Shown here one piece after another: positions 9,682 to 18,392 of a stretch of DNA of 64,000 nt. The DNA is from Tissierellia bacterium (GTDB lineage Bacteria; Bacillota_A; Clostridia; Tissierellales; Peptoniphilaceae). The translations under genes and the position numbers were made by a program. Location: assembly GCA_012513395.1 (NCBI GenBank), contig JAAZCH010000265.1:8127-72126 (forward strand), in the 5' to 3' direction. The notes beneath the pieces were generated by a model. It saw only the letters and a program-made list of their open reading frames with translations. It did not search any database and was not told the origin of the DNA. Numbering within the stretch: the stretch's first letter is position 1; every line of letters starts with the position of its first letter.

Positions 9682-10008
9682 TCAATATACGATGTGTTCG
9701 ATTACATCTAAGATAAAAATATTAGCTCCCCCAACTGTAACTTCCAGTGGATATGGCATATAGCCATCCCCTTGCATTGATAAGTTCATCAAAGTTGATG
9801 TGACTTCTCTTCGCTTAGAATACTTATTTATTATTCCCAAACATTTTTCCACCCTAGAGTCATCAATACCAATTAATAGCGTAGTGTTTCCACTTTTCAA
9901 AAATCCACCAGTTGATGCTAGTTTTGTGACTCGGAAGTCCTCATCCATCAATTCATCAATTAGAATTCCAGAATCTTCATCTTGGACTATTGCTATAATA
10001 AGTTTCAT
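9682..10008 (-). CDS. darA: Cyclic di-AMP receptor DarA (PstA, YaaQ)
   Basis: A 108-residue PII-like protein that binds the second messenger c-di-AMP. It has the family hallmarks MKLIIAIVQD, RVTKLASTGGFLKSGNTTL at about 26-44, a full B-loop containing GYMPYP, and the terminal VGGANIFILDV strand. Length matches the usual 109 aa. AAAGGAGG lies inside the 3' end of tmk, with which the reading frame overlaps by 32 nt. The tmk-darA-holB order is the same as in Bacillus. Function downstream of c-di-AMP is not established for this family. Confidence 0.95.
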   Translation of the reverse strand: MKLIIAIVQDEDSGILIDELMDEDFRVTKLASTGGFLKSGNTTLLIGIDDSRVEKCLGIINKYSKRREVTSTLMNLSMQGDGYMPYPLEVTVGGANIFILDVIEHIVY

Positions 10009-10624
10009 TTATATCCTCCTTTACTATGTCTAAACATTGTTTGAATACTTCATCTATATCATTATCTGCATCTATTGTAATTACATTGTTAGGATACATT
10101 TTAATTGCCTCTTTGTAACCAAGGTACACCTTTTCATGAAAGTCAGTACCTTCAATTTCCAACCTATCCCCTATTCTGTCTACAAACTTTCTCTCCAAAG
10201 CTACTTTAGGTTCTATATCAAAAAATAAAATTCTATCGGGGGTCATACCTCCCATAGCAAATTTATTTATGTCCATAACTTTTTCGATTCCCAAGCCTCT
10301 AGAATATCCTTGGTATGCTAAAGAAGAAAATACATATCTATCACTAATTACCACTAATCCCGACTCCACCAAAGGCTTTATTTTTTCATCTACATGCTGA
10401 GCTCTAGATGCTGCATATAGTAATGCTTCAGTTCGGTCTGACATTTCCATATTTTCTCTAGATAATAAAATATTTCTAATATTTTCCCCAATTTCTGTTC
10501 CGCCAGGTTCTCTAGTTAGAGTACAATTTAATCCCATTTTTTCTATTTCTGTTTGTAGCATTTTAGCAATGGTGGATTTTCCTGATCCGTCAGGGCCTTC
10601 TAATGTAAGAAAATAGCCCTTCAA
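9977..10624 (-). CDS. tmk: Thymidylate kinase
   Basis: Phosphorylates dTMP to dTDP. P-loop GPDGSGKS at residues 10-17, the TREPGGTEIGENIR dTMP-binding loop at about 37-50, and the SDRYVFSSLAYQG segment with the catalytic arginine near 95. The length of 215 aa is typical. The start is TTG at 10624, sharing 4 nt with the upstream stop codon (TTGA); the ribosome site is weak (GGTGG), so expression probably depends on coupling to the upstream gene. Confidence 0.95.
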   Translation of the reverse strand: MKGYFLTLEGPDGSGKSTIAKMLQTEIEKMGLNCTLTREPGGTEIGENIRNILLSRENMEMSDRTEALLYAASRAQHVDEKIKPLVESGLVVISDRYVFSSLAYQGYSRGLGIEKVMDINKFAMGGMTPDRILFFDIEPKVALERKFVDRIGDRLEIEGTDFHEKVYLGYKEAIKMYPNNVITIDADNDIDEVFKQCLDIVKEDINETYYSNSPR

Positions 10625-12036
10625 TTTTCCACCACCACAATTTTTTTCCTATCTTCAGATAGATTTACAATATTTATATTATTATCTAATAAAAATAATA
10701 AATAATCAAAAATTTCTTTTGTTATTAGCTCTCCAGAAGCTAGTAAAGGAACTCCCGGTGGATACGGAATAATTGAAGTAGCTGCTACTTCACCTATACT
10801 GTCTTCTATATTGACTAATTTTTTATGAGCAAAATATGCTTCGGCTGGGCTCATTGAAATAACAGGTTGTGGCATATCAAGCGTTAAATCTTTAATAGGT
10901 TTTCTCTTTTCTCTGCCTGCTATTTCTTTAACTGCATCAATTAGAGTTTCGTAATCCTCTTTGTTATTCATAACAGTAGCAACAGCTAAAGTATTATAAT
11001 AATCACTCATTTCCATACGAATATTATAATCATGATATAAAATGCTCATAAGCTCTTGGCCTTTATATCCAGCTATATCTATAGTGATTCTACATATATC
11101 CAGGTCGAATATTGTATCATCATTTGGGTCCATCTCCAAAACAGTTACACCTTCAATTTCCCCAAGCCTTTTTCTAACATCCAATAGATATTCATAATTT
11201 TCATCTAGTTGCTTTTTACCTTCATCAGCCATATATGCTACTGACATTTCGTTGGACAAAGTAAATAAATACGATGGACTAGTTGTAGTATACAATTGGT
11301 ATCTATCCATTAATTTATTCATATCAACTCTATCGCTACATACATGTATTAAAGATGTCTGGGTTAGACTAGGTAATGTTTTATGAGTAGAATGTATAAC
11401 AATATCAGCTCCTGATACTATTGCAGAATCTGGATATTTATCAGACAAACCAATGTGAGGCCCGTGAGCTTCGTCTACAATTAAGATTCGTTTGTCATCT
11501 CTATGGACTATCTCAGCAATAGTTTTTATATCTGAACAAATTCCATAATAGTTAGGATTTGTTAAAATTACCACTGTTATCTCAGGATGCTCTTCTAATA
11601 TTTTTTCTATTTCATTAGGACAAACTCCAGTCGTAAGTTCGTATTCCTTATTGTAATTTGGAAAAACATAAATAGGATCTAATTCATTTAAAATCATAGA
11701 ATTGTACACTGATTTGTGACAGTTTCTTTGTACTAAGATTTTATCCCCTTTATTTGCTACTGCTGAAAGAGCTATATAGTTGCTTCCTGTAGAGCCATTT
11801 ACACCATAAATAGTGTGTTTAGCACCAAAAACTTTAGCCGCTTCTTCCTGGGATTCCTTTATGATGCCAGTCGGCTCTAAGAGGTTATCCATACCTCTAG
11901 TTTCTGTAGTATCTATCATCGGCATCAACTCTGCCCAATCTATATTTGTTAGTCTTCCCTTGTGACCAGGAAAGTGAAAAGAAACACTATCTTCCTTAAC
12001 TAATTCTTTTAAAGCATTCATAACAGGAGTCTTCAT
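10621..12036 (-). CDS. yaaO: Orn/Lys/Arg decarboxylase-family PLP enzyme (YaaO-like)
   Basis: Fold-type I PLP enzyme of 471 aa. It has the phosphate-binding NGSTGSNYIALSAV segment, the aspartate motif IVDEAHGPHIGL and the PLP lysine in STHKTLPSLTQTS near residue 219. The C-terminal domain with SPAEAYFAHK and PYPPGVPLL is typical of the family. Position directly before tmk matches yaaO of Bacillus, whose substrate is unknown; arginine or lysine decarboxylation are the family possibilities. AGGAGGT precedes the ATG at a long 13-nt spacing. It is the first gene of the block reaching ricT. Confidence 0.85.
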   Translation of the reverse strand: MKTPVMNALKELVKEDSVSFHFPGHKGRLTNIDWAELMPMIDTTETRGMDNLLEPTGIIKESQEEAAKVFGAKHTIYGVNGSTGSNYIALSAVANKGDKILVQRNCHKSVYNSMILNELDPIYVFPNYNKEYELTTGVCPNEIEKILEEHPEITVVILTNPNYYGICSDIKTIAEIVHRDDKRILIVDEAHGPHIGLSDKYPDSAIVSGADIVIHSTHKTLPSLTQTSLIHVCSDRVDMNKLMDRYQLYTTTSPSYLFTLSNEMSVAYMADEGKKQLDENYEYLLDVRKRLGEIEGVTVLEMDPNDDTIFDLDICRITIDIAGYKGQELMSILYHDYNIRMEMSDYYNTLAVATVMNNKEDYETLIDAVKEIAGREKRKPIKDLTLDMPQPVISMSPAEAYFAHKKLVNIEDSIGEVAATSIIPYPPGVPLLASGELITKEIFDYLLFLLDNNINIVNLSEDRKKIVVVEN

Positions 12037-12150
12037 CTATCTGTTATTACCTCCTTGTGTCATTTTATATATTATAACATAAATTCAAATTAATACATTC
12101 TTTATACTATGAACTACCTAATTTTGAGGTAAATTTTACATTTATTTTCA

Positions 12151-12187
12151 AATAAAAAAGAAACTTGAGATTATTCCCAAGTTTCTT
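12151..12187 (-). terminator. Intrinsic terminator after rubrerythrin
   Basis: AGAAACTTG (12159-12167) pairs with CAAGTTTCT (12178-12186), and on the minus strand a TTTTTTATT run follows. It is placed 17 bp past the rubrerythrin stop. Confidence 0.88.
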
Positions 12188-12203
12188 AGTTTAATATTTA
12201 AAA

Positions 12204-12752
12204 TTAATATTCGATGAATAAAGATCTTTTTACACCACATAGAGGACAAATTTCTTCTGTTGCGTCTAGCCCTATGTATCCACATACTGGACATAAGTAA
12301 ATTGTTTCTACATCAAAGTCATTTCCTGCATCTACAGCTTCTTTTGCCGCTGTGAATCTCACTGCATGATTCTTTTCTGCTTCTATTGCAAATCTATAAG
12401 CCTTTACAGCTTCTTCTTCTCCTTGCATTTCAGCAACTGCGATATATGCTGGATACATTTCTGTAAATTCGAAAGTTTCACCATTAATTGCACCTTGTAA
12501 GTTGTTGGAAGTTTCAGACAATCCAAAACCAGCCATAGAAGTTACTGGGAAGTCTCCTTCAACCTTTCTCAAAGCATTAAAATGAAGGGTTGCATGAACT
12601 TGCTCTGCGTCAGAAATTGCGTTGAATAATCTTGCTACATTAGGAAATCCTTCTTTTCCAGCCGTTTGAGCCCAAATTCTATATCTCATATGAGCTTGGC
12701 TTTCTCCCCCAAATGCTGATCTCAAGTTATCTTGTGTCATTGCTCTAACCAT
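12204..12752 (-). CDS. rbr: Rubrerythrin
   Basis: Non-haem di-iron peroxidase that detoxifies hydrogen peroxide in anaerobes. The ferritin-like part supplies ligands Glu17, Glu50 and His53, Glu108, Glu125 and His129 (motifs ESQAH, DAEQVH, AVAEMQGE, AEKNHA). A C-terminal rubredoxin-like module has Cys154, Cys157, Cys169 and Cys172 (CPVCG and CPLCG). The length of 182 aa is normal. It is a single-gene unit with a near-consensus promoter at 12802-12830 and its own terminator. Together with the ferredoxin it points to an obligate anaerobe. Confidence 0.96.
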   Translation of the reverse strand: MVRAMTQDNLRSAFGGESQAHMRYRIWAQTAGKEGFPNVARLFNAISDAEQVHATLHFNALRKVEGDFPVTSMAGFGLSETSNNLQGAINGETFEFTEMYPAYIAVAEMQGEEEAVKAYRFAIEAEKNHAVRFTAAKEAVDAGNDFDVETIYLCPVCGYIGLDATEEICPLCGVKRSLFIEY

Positions 12753-12801
12753 AATAATATTCCTCCTCGATTTATGTTTACTTAACTATAACTACATTTC
12801 A

Positions 12802-12830
12802 ATTATATATATGAATTTTGATAAAGTCAA
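12802..12830 (-). promoter_or_regulatory. Strong promoter of the rubrerythrin gene
   Basis: TTGACT (12825-12830), 17-nt spacer, perfect TATAAT (12802-12807) on the minus strand, about 50 bp before the ATG. I did not find a clear PerR operator around it. Confidence 0.85.
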
Positions 12831-12845
12831 TAATTAGAATAAATC

Positions 12846-13310
12846 TTATTTAGAAGATATATCAATCCAGCCCAAACAATTGGAAGCTTCTTCCAATTCT
12901 TCAATGGATAATTTTATAGCAGTATTATAACCTCCACATGCAGGATAAACGTATTGATAGTCTTTTAGAGATTCGTCTAGATAAACTTTTACGTCATCAT
13001 TTACGCCAAATGGACAAACTCCACCTACTTCGTGACCAGTTCTTTCTTCAATTTCATCTATTGAAAGCATTTTAGCTTTGCAATTGAAAAGGCCTTTATA
13101 CTTCTTATTATCTATTCTTCTTTCCCCTGCAAGTAAAACTATTACAGTTTCTCCTTTTTGATCAAAGCTCAAGGATTTAGCAATTTCATCAGGAGTAACT
13201 CCCAGAGCCTGGGCTGCTAAGCCCACTGTCGCACTGGATTCTTCTAGAATTTGCATTCTATCGGATAATTTATAAATCTCTAAATGCTTTTTTGCTTTTT
13301 CTATGGACAT
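12846..13310 (-). CDS. ybaK: YbaK/EbsC-family aminoacyl-tRNA deacylase
   Basis: A 154-residue member of the YbaK/ProX editing-domain family, which hydrolyses mischarged tRNA such as Cys-tRNA(Pro). The conserved features are the lysine in ADEIAKSL-like context (PDEIAKSLSF, about 41-50), the GVCPFG motif near 97-103 and a DESL segment. It could equally be the YeaK-like branch with other tRNA specificity; sequence reading alone does not decide. Its ATG overlaps the prfA stop by 1 nt, so it is the last gene of the rpmE-prfA group. Confidence 0.85.
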   Translation of the reverse strand: MSIEKAKKHLEIYKLSDRMQILEESSATVGLAAQALGVTPDEIAKSLSFDQKGETVIVLLAGERRIDNKKYKGLFNCKAKMLSIDEIEERTGHEVGGVCPFGVNDDVKVYLDESLKDYQYVYPACGGYNTAIKLSIEELEEASNCLGWIDISSK

Positions 13311-14377
13311 TATCCTATCATCTCCATTTTTTTAGATTGGTCAAAAGCAGTTAGAGAATCTATCATTTCATCTATATCTCCATCTACAAAATCTTCCATT
13401 CTAAATAATGTTTTGTTAATTCTATGATCTGTTATCCTACCTTGGGGAAAATTATAAGTTCTAATTCTCTCGGATCTATCCCCTGTACCGACTTGAGATC
13501 TTTTGGCATCGGCAATATTTTGATTTTGTTCTTCAAGTATTTGCTCATATAGTTTGGCTTTAAGAATTTTCATAGCCTTGTCTTTGTTTTTTAATTGAGA
13601 TTTTTCATCTTGACATGAAACAACTAGTCCTGTCGGTAAATGAGTTATTCTTACTGCGGAGTCCGTTGTATTTACTGATTGTCCACCGTTACCGCTAGAT
13701 CTAAATACGTCTACTCTAATTTCATTTGGATTTACTTCTACTTCTACGTCTCCAACTTCAGGAAGTACTGCAACTGTTGCAGTAGAAGTGTGAATTCTAC
13801 CAGAGCTTTCTGTCTCAGGTACTCTTTGGACTCTATGAACCCCTGATTCATACTTAAGACGTGAATAAGCTCCTCTACCGTGTATCATAAAAATAACTTC
13901 TTTGTATCCGCCTATGCCAATCTCATTGGTATTCATTACGTCTACTTTCCAGTTATTTCTCTCAGCAAATCTAGTATACATTCTAAAAAGAACCCCAGCA
14001 AATAGCGCTGCCTCATCACCACCAGCACCGCCTCTAATTTCAACGATAACATTTTTATCATCGTTTTCGTCCTTTGGAACTAAAAGTATTTTTATTTCAT
14101 CTTCAAGTGTGCTGATTGTTGACTCCAAGCCTTTTATTTCTTCATTGACCATTTCTCTCATTTCGTCATCTAGCTTTTCATCAAACATCATTTTTGTAGT
14201 TTCCAATTCTTCGGTAGCATCTCTATATTCTCTATACTTTTCGACTATTTCTTGTATTTCAGAATGCTCTTTTGCAATTTTTTGCAATTTATTGGAGTCA
14301 CTTAAGACTTCTGGGTCCATCATATTTTTTTCTAATTCTTCATAACGTTCTTCAAATACTATTAAATTTTCGTACAC
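13310..14377 (-). CDS. prfA: Peptide chain release factor 1
   Basis: Recognises UAA and UAG. It has the GGQ catalytic tripeptide in [17 protein letters not shown] near residue 229, and a P-x-T codon-recognition motif (PET here) in [13 protein letters not shown] near 188, which marks RF1 rather than RF2. The length of 355 aa is typical. GTG start at 14377 follows GGAGGGG with a 6-nt spacer and directly abuts the prmC stop. Pairing with prmC, its methyltransferase, is the standard arrangement. Confidence 0.97.
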   Translation of the reverse strand: MYENLIVFEERYEELEKNMMDPEVLSDSNKLQKIAKEHSEIQEIVEKYREYRDATEELETTKMMFDEKLDDEMREMVNEEIKGLESTISTLEDEIKILLVPKDENDDKNVIVEIRGGAGGDEAALFAGVLFRMYTRFAERNNWKVDVMNTNEIGIGGYKEVIFMIHGRGAYSRLKYESGVHRVQRVPETESSGRIHTSTATVAVLPEVGDVEVEVNPNEIRVDVFRSSGNGGQSVNTTDSAVRITHLPTGLVVSCQDEKSQLKNKDKAMKILKAKLYEQILEEQNQNIADAKRSQVGTGDRSERIRTYNFPQGRITDHRINKTLFRMEDFVDGDIDEMIDSLTAFDQSKKMEMIG

Positions 14378-15220
14378 TTATATCCCCTCCTTGACTCCCC
14401 AAATAACTCGATCAAGTCCTTGGAGATCCTTTTTTATTTCTATATTGATAAATTTATTTTCTTCGAGTATTTCTTTTACTGCATTTCCTTGGTCATATCC
14501 TATTTCAAATGCCAAAATCCCATTGGGATTCATAAAATTTATTGATTCTTTTGTTATCTGTCTATAATAACACAACCCATCTTCTCCCCCATCAAGAGCA
14601 CCACTAGGTTCGTGGGTCACTTCTACTTGCAAATCCATTAAATCTTTTGTTTTTATATATGGTGGATTCGATACTATTATATCATATTTTCCTTCTACAT
14701 TGGAAAACAGGTCGCTATACTCAAAGAACACATTCTCAACCTGATGAATTCTTTTATTAATTTCACAAACTTCCAATGCTTCCCTTGAGATGTCTACACC
14801 TAAAATTGAAGAACCTTCAATCTCCATTCCCAACGTTAAAGAGATGGCACCACTTCCGGCTCCAATTTCTAAAATTTTGGGACTAGAGATGGATTTTGCA
14901 ATATGAACAACTTGACTTATTAAATTCTCAGTATCCCATCTTGGAATCAAGGCCCTTTCATCCACGAAAAAATCTCGACCATAGAAATTTTTTTCTTGAA
15001 TTATATACTCTAAAGGCAAACCGTTTTTTCTTTTTTCAATTATTTCTATATATTTATCTCTAATATTTTCGTCTAACTCAAACTCAGGATATATATATAC
15101 GAATGACAAGTCTTCGTTTAACAAAAATGAGAGTATCTTTCTACTCTCATTTTTCGGATCTGTATATAAGTTATTCGAAAGATTTTTTTCACCATATATC
15201 AATGCTTCTTTAATTACCAA
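14378..15220 (-). CDS. prmC: Release factor glutamine methyltransferase
   Basis: Methylates the glutamine of the GGQ motif of release factors. SAM site EIGAGSG at 118-124, catalytic NPPY at 185-188 and the N-terminal LIPRWDTE variant of LIPRPDTE at 91-98. The trailing VEVTHEPSGALDGGEDGL is standard. The TTG start at 15220 lies 7 nt inside the end of yqhQ and is preceded by GGAG. The stop codon touches the prfA start, indicating tight co-expression. Confidence 0.96.
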   Translation of the reverse strand: MVIKEALIYGEKNLSNNLYTDPKNESRKILSFLLNEDLSFVYIYPEFELDENIRDKYIEIIEKRKNGLPLEYIIQEKNFYGRDFFVDERALIPRWDTENLISQVVHIAKSISSPKILEIGAGSGAISLTLGMEIEGSSILGVDISREALEVCEINKRIHQVENVFFEYSDLFSNVEGKYDIIVSNPPYIKTKDLMDLQVEVTHEPSGALDGGEDGLCYYRQITKESINFMNPNGILAFEIGYDQGNAVKEILEENKFINIEIKKDLQGLDRVIWGVKEGI

Positions 15221-16113
15221 CTGTCATCCTCTCCTTCAGATGGCAAAACACTTTTTAGTGCCACTATAGCCACTTCAATTTGAGAATCATCTGGTTCCTT
15301 CACAGTGGCATACTTTTGAATTAACAATCCAGGAAGTGACAAAGCATTGCAAAGCTTATTGTCAAGTCTTCCCATAATTCTATTTACTTCATAAGATATT
15401 CCAGCTACTATAGGAAGCGCAATCACTCTTGTGACTATTCTCATAATCACGCTTGGCCAACCAAAAAATGACAACACTATTATAGATATCATCATAACCA
15501 TAAAAAGAAATGATGTACCACATCTTTTGTGCATAATAGAATGCTTTTTAATATTTTCAACAGTAAGTTCTTCACCGCTTTCATAAGCATGGATACTCTT
15601 ATGTTCAGCTCCGTGATACTCAAAGACTCTCTTGACATCTTCAAGTTTTGATACATAGACTATATAAATAAAGAAAAACAACAATCTAAATACACCTTCA
15701 ATAAGGTTTAGAGCCAAAGGACTACTAATATACTTAGCAAATAAAGTAGTAACTAAATTTGGAAGTAACATAAAGAGTAATATTGTCAAACCTAAGGATG
15801 TAGCTATAATACCTGCCGTTTGTAAGGGAGTTAGGCTAGCGCCTTCTATCTTGTTCCCATCTTCATCTTCTTCCCAGAAACTTGCAGAAAACATCAGCGC
15901 GCTAACGCCAACATACATAGCTTCTCCTAATGCTATCATTCCTCTTAAAAATGGCATTTGAAGTATTCCATATTTTCTAGATGGCAAGTTTATATCTTCT
16001 ACTTTTATTTCTATTTCGTTATTAGGTTTTCTAACTGCAATTCCAATTTTGGATGGTCCTCGCATCATAACACCTTCAATAAGTGCTTGACCACCGATGG
16101 ACGTTTTTTTCAT
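15214..16113 (-). CDS. yqhQ: DUF1385 membrane protein (YqhQ-like)
   Basis: Conserved integral membrane protein of unknown biochemical role, widespread in Bacillota. The N-terminus has the family signature IGGQALIEGVMMRGP, followed by predicted membrane spans around 60-78, 95-115, 135-152, 195-215 and 220-240, and a conserved FEYHGAEHKSIHAYE stretch near 165. AGGAG lies 4 nt before the ATG. It sits between rpmE and prmC-prfA, a common neighbourhood in Clostridia. Confidence 0.9.
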   Translation of the reverse strand: MKKTSIGGQALIEGVMMRGPSKIGIAVRKPNNEIEIKVEDINLPSRKYGILQMPFLRGMIALGEAMYVGVSALMFSASFWEEDEDGNKIEGASLTPLQTAGIIATSLGLTILLFMLLPNLVTTLFAKYISSPLALNLIEGVFRLLFFFIYIVYVSKLEDVKRVFEYHGAEHKSIHAYESGEELTVENIKKHSIMHKRCGTSFLFMVMMISIIVLSFFGWPSVIMRIVTRVIALPIVAGISYEVNRIMGRLDNKLCNALSLPGLLIQKYATVKEPDDSQIEVAIVALKSVLPSEGEDDSW

Positions 16114-16124
16114 ATATCTCCTAT

Positions 16125-16160
16125 AATAAAAATAAGGTCAGCATAACACCAACCTTTATT
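16125..16160 (-). terminator. Weak terminator or attenuator after rpmE
   Basis: AAATAAGGT near 16128-16138 pairs with ACCTTTATTT near 16150-16160 (one bulge), and a T5 run follows on the minus strand. It may partly separate rpmE from yqhQ. Confidence 0.5.
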
Positions 16161-16162
16161 TC

Positions 16163-16363
16163 TTAGTCTCTATTATACTTCTTCTTAAATTTCTCTACTC
16201 TACCACCAGCTTCAGTAAACTTTTGTTTTCCTGTAAAGAATGGATGACATTCTGAACATACTTCTACTCTCAATTCTGGCTTTGTAGAACCTGTTTTGAA
16301 TGTATTTCCACAAGCACATGTAACTGTAGCTTCTTGGTAATTTGGATGTATATCTTTTTTCAT
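16163..16363 (-). CDS. rpmE: 50S ribosomal protein L31, zinc-binding form
   Basis: A 66-residue L31 with Cys16, Cys18, Cys36 and Cys39 ([17 protein letters not shown]). This is the C+ form that binds zinc. The start ATG at 16363 follows AGAGGTG. A promoter lies at 16400-16428. The C-terminal KFKKKYNRD tail is usual for clostridial L31. Confidence 0.97.
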   Translation of the reverse strand: MKKDIHPNYQEATVTCACGNTFKTGSTKPELRVEVCSECHPFFTGKQKFTEAGGRVEKFKKKYNRD

Positions 16364-16399
16364 GTTATCACCTCTAATTCGTTAGTAACTCAGTAATAT

Positions 16400-16428
16400 A
16401 TTGTATCATAAATCACTCAAGTTATCAA
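16400..16428 (-). promoter_or_regulatory. Promoter of rpmE
   Basis: TTGATA (16423-16428), 17 nt, TACAAT (16400-16405) on the minus strand, 37 bp upstream of the rpmE ATG. Confidence 0.75.
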
Positions 16429-16438
16429 ATTTTATTTG

Positions 16439-16460
16439 CAAAACCTGTGCTTCCACAAGT
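16439..16460 (-). terminator. Possible terminator after rarA
   Basis: On the minus strand CTTGTG (16454-16459) and CACAGG (16444-16449) close a four-base loop and are followed by TTTT. The stem is short, so the call is tentative. The rest of the 160-bp gap between rpmE and rarA shows only the rpmE promoter. Confidence 0.4.
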
Positions 16461-16523
16461 TTAATATTTACATCTAATTATATTACTACAATATAATAAA
16501 AGCTTCAAGTGTTTTTAAAGTTT

Positions 16524-17837
16524 TTATTTATTTAGTGTAGATTCTATACGTTCCATATATTCTTTAATTCTTTTTTCATAGCCATTTTCTTTAGGAATAT
16601 AATATCTCCTCTTACTTTGAAGATAATCTTGCTTAACTATTCCATCTTTGTAATCATGAGGATACTTATATTTTTCATCCACCTTTCCGACGTGGATATT
16701 TTTTAAATGTTCAGGCACCTCTAAAGATCTAGTACTTCTAATATCCAAAAGAGCTTCGTCTATGGCCAAATAAGCTGAATTACTTTTAGGAGCAGTAGCT
16801 AAATATATTGTAGCCTCTGCAAGAGGAATTCTACCTTCTGGCATTCCAATAAAAGTTACTGCTTGGAATGCAGCATTGGCGATATTCATGGCGTTGGGAT
16901 CTGCAAGGCCAATGTCTTCAGCAGCAGAAATTACTATTCTCCTTGCTATAAATCTAGGGTCTTCGCCAGAGTGAAGCATCAATGCAAGATAATAAATTGC
17001 CGCATCAGGATCAGAGCCTCTAATACTTTTTATAAATGCGCTTATTATATTATAATGCTGTTCTCCATCCTTGTCATAACGAAGGTTTACATTTTGTATA
17101 CAATTGCCAATTATCTCAAGGTCAATTATTTTTTCTCCATCATTATTATCAGGCGTTGTAATGACCGCTAATTCTAATGTGTTTAATAAGTTTCTTGCAT
17201 CACCTTCCACATGGTTTAGTAAGTATGATTTCGCCCTATCTTCAAAAATGATATTTTCATTTCCATAACCTTTTTCCGAATCAGTTAATACCCAGTCCAA
17301 TAGGATTCTCAAATCCTCTTCTGATATTGGTTTAAATTCTATAACTCTACTTCTAGATAGGAGTGCTTTGTTCACTTCAAAAATAGGATTTTCAGTAGTC
17401 GCACCTATCAATATAACTATTCCTCTTTCAACATATGGAAGAAGAACGTCTTGCTGAGCTTTATTAAACCTATGAATCTCGTCAACAAATAAGATGGTTT
17501 TTTTATTGTAAATCTTTAAATCGGATTCTGCTATTTCGATTATTTGTTTTATATCTTTTACTCCAGCTGTTACTGCCGATAACTTTTGAAAGTTGTTTTT
17601 TGTATTGTTAGCAATAATACTAGCCAGTGTAGTTTTTCCTGTCCCTGGGGGACCATAAAATATCATAGAGGTCAATCTATCTGCAGTAATCAACCGATTT
17701 AAAAGTTTTCCTTCTCCTACAATATGACTTTGTCCAACAAATTCATCTAAATTAGATGGTCTAAATCTTTCTGCAAGGGGTTGAGAATTTTCTTTTCTTT
17801 TTTGATAGGAAAATTCAAATAAGTCATTCATCCTCAT
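16524..17837 (-). CDS. rarA: Replication-associated recombination protein A (MgsA/RarA) AAA+ ATPase
   Basis: AAA+ ATPase acting at stalled replication forks. Walker A GPPGTGKT at 62-69, Walker B VDEIHRF at 118-124, sensor 1 IGATTENP near 150, and the C-terminal tetramerisation region with YLALMLHSGEDPRFIARR and HVGKVDEKYKYPHDY. The length of 437 aa is typical. Two ATG codons (17837 and 17831) lie inside the end of nrdR; the ribosome site is poor (GGATGAGG), suggesting coupling to nrdR. Confidence 0.95.
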   Translation of the reverse strand: MRMNDLFEFSYQKRKENSQPLAERFRPSNLDEFVGQSHIVGEGKLLNRLITADRLTSMIFYGPPGTGKTTLASIIANNTKNNFQKLSAVTAGVKDIKQIIEIAESDLKIYNKKTILFVDEIHRFNKAQQDVLLPYVERGIVILIGATTENPIFEVNKALLSRSRVIEFKPISEEDLRILLDWVLTDSEKGYGNENIIFEDRAKSYLLNHVEGDARNLLNTLELAVITTPDNNDGEKIIDLEIIGNCIQNVNLRYDKDGEQHYNIISAFIKSIRGSDPDAAIYYLALMLHSGEDPRFIARRIVISAAEDIGLADPNAMNIANAAFQAVTFIGMPEGRIPLAEATIYLATAPKSNSAYLAIDEALLDIRSTRSLEVPEHLKNIHVGKVDEKYKYPHDYKDGIVKQDYLQSKRRYYIPKENGYEKRIKEYMERIESTLNK

Positions 17838-18291
17838 CCACTTCGCTTTTTATATTCATAATCTCTTCCATAAAAGAGTTGATGTCTTTAAATTGTCTAT
17901 AAACGGATGCAAATCTCACATAAGAAATTTCATCAATCTCCTTTAATTCTAACATTACCATTTCCCCTATGTCTTGAGATTTAATTTCTCTTTCCAGGGA
18001 ATTGTAAATTTTCTTTTCGACATTATCCACAGCTTCCTCGAGGCGAGATAAAGAAACGGGCCTTTTTTCACATGCCCTTATCATACCGTTTAGCAATTTG
18101 GATCTATCGTAGGATTGTCTGACTCCATCTTTTTTTACTACTACTATAGGAGATTTTTCCAATCGTTCATATGTAGTAAATCTTTTTTTGCATTTTAAAC
18201 ATTCTCTTCGCCTTCTAATAGATTGGTTGTCATCAGTCGGCCTAGAGTCTACTACCTTGGAGTCATCGTAATCGCAATATGGACACTTCAT
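17824..18291 (-). CDS. nrdR: Transcriptional repressor NrdR
   Basis: Zinc-ribbon plus ATP-cone regulator of ribonucleotide reductase genes. Cys3, Cys6, Cys31 and Cys34 form the ribbon (CPYCDYDDSKVVDSRP, RRRECLKCKKRFTTYE), and the ATP-cone follows with VVVKKDGVRQSYDRSKL. 155 aa is usual. AAAGGAGG lies before the ATG. The gene follows the ftsZ terminator and overlaps rarA by 14 nt. Confidence 0.97.
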   Translation of the reverse strand: MKCPYCDYDDSKVVDSRPTDDNQSIRRRRECLKCKKRFTTYERLEKSPIVVVKKDGVRQSYDRSKLLNGMIRACEKRPVSLSRLEEAVDNVEKKIYNSLEREIKSQDIGEMVMLELKEIDEISYVRFASVYRQFKDINSFMEEIMNIKSEVDEDE

Positions 18292-18324
18292 ATATTTCCT
18301 CCTTTAGTAAAAATATTAATAAAT

Positions 18325-18371
18325 ATTAAAAATCGCATTAATTACTACTGTATAAGTACTAAGTAATGCGA
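18325..18371 (-). terminator. Intrinsic terminator of ftsZ
   Basis: TCGCATTA (18333-18340) and TAATGCGA (18364-18371) are perfect complements, extended inside by ATTACT and AGTAAT-type pairs. A TTTTTAATATT tail follows on the minus strand. Confidence 0.85.
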
Positions 18372-18392
18372 CTGTTTTAAAATTTATAAAAT

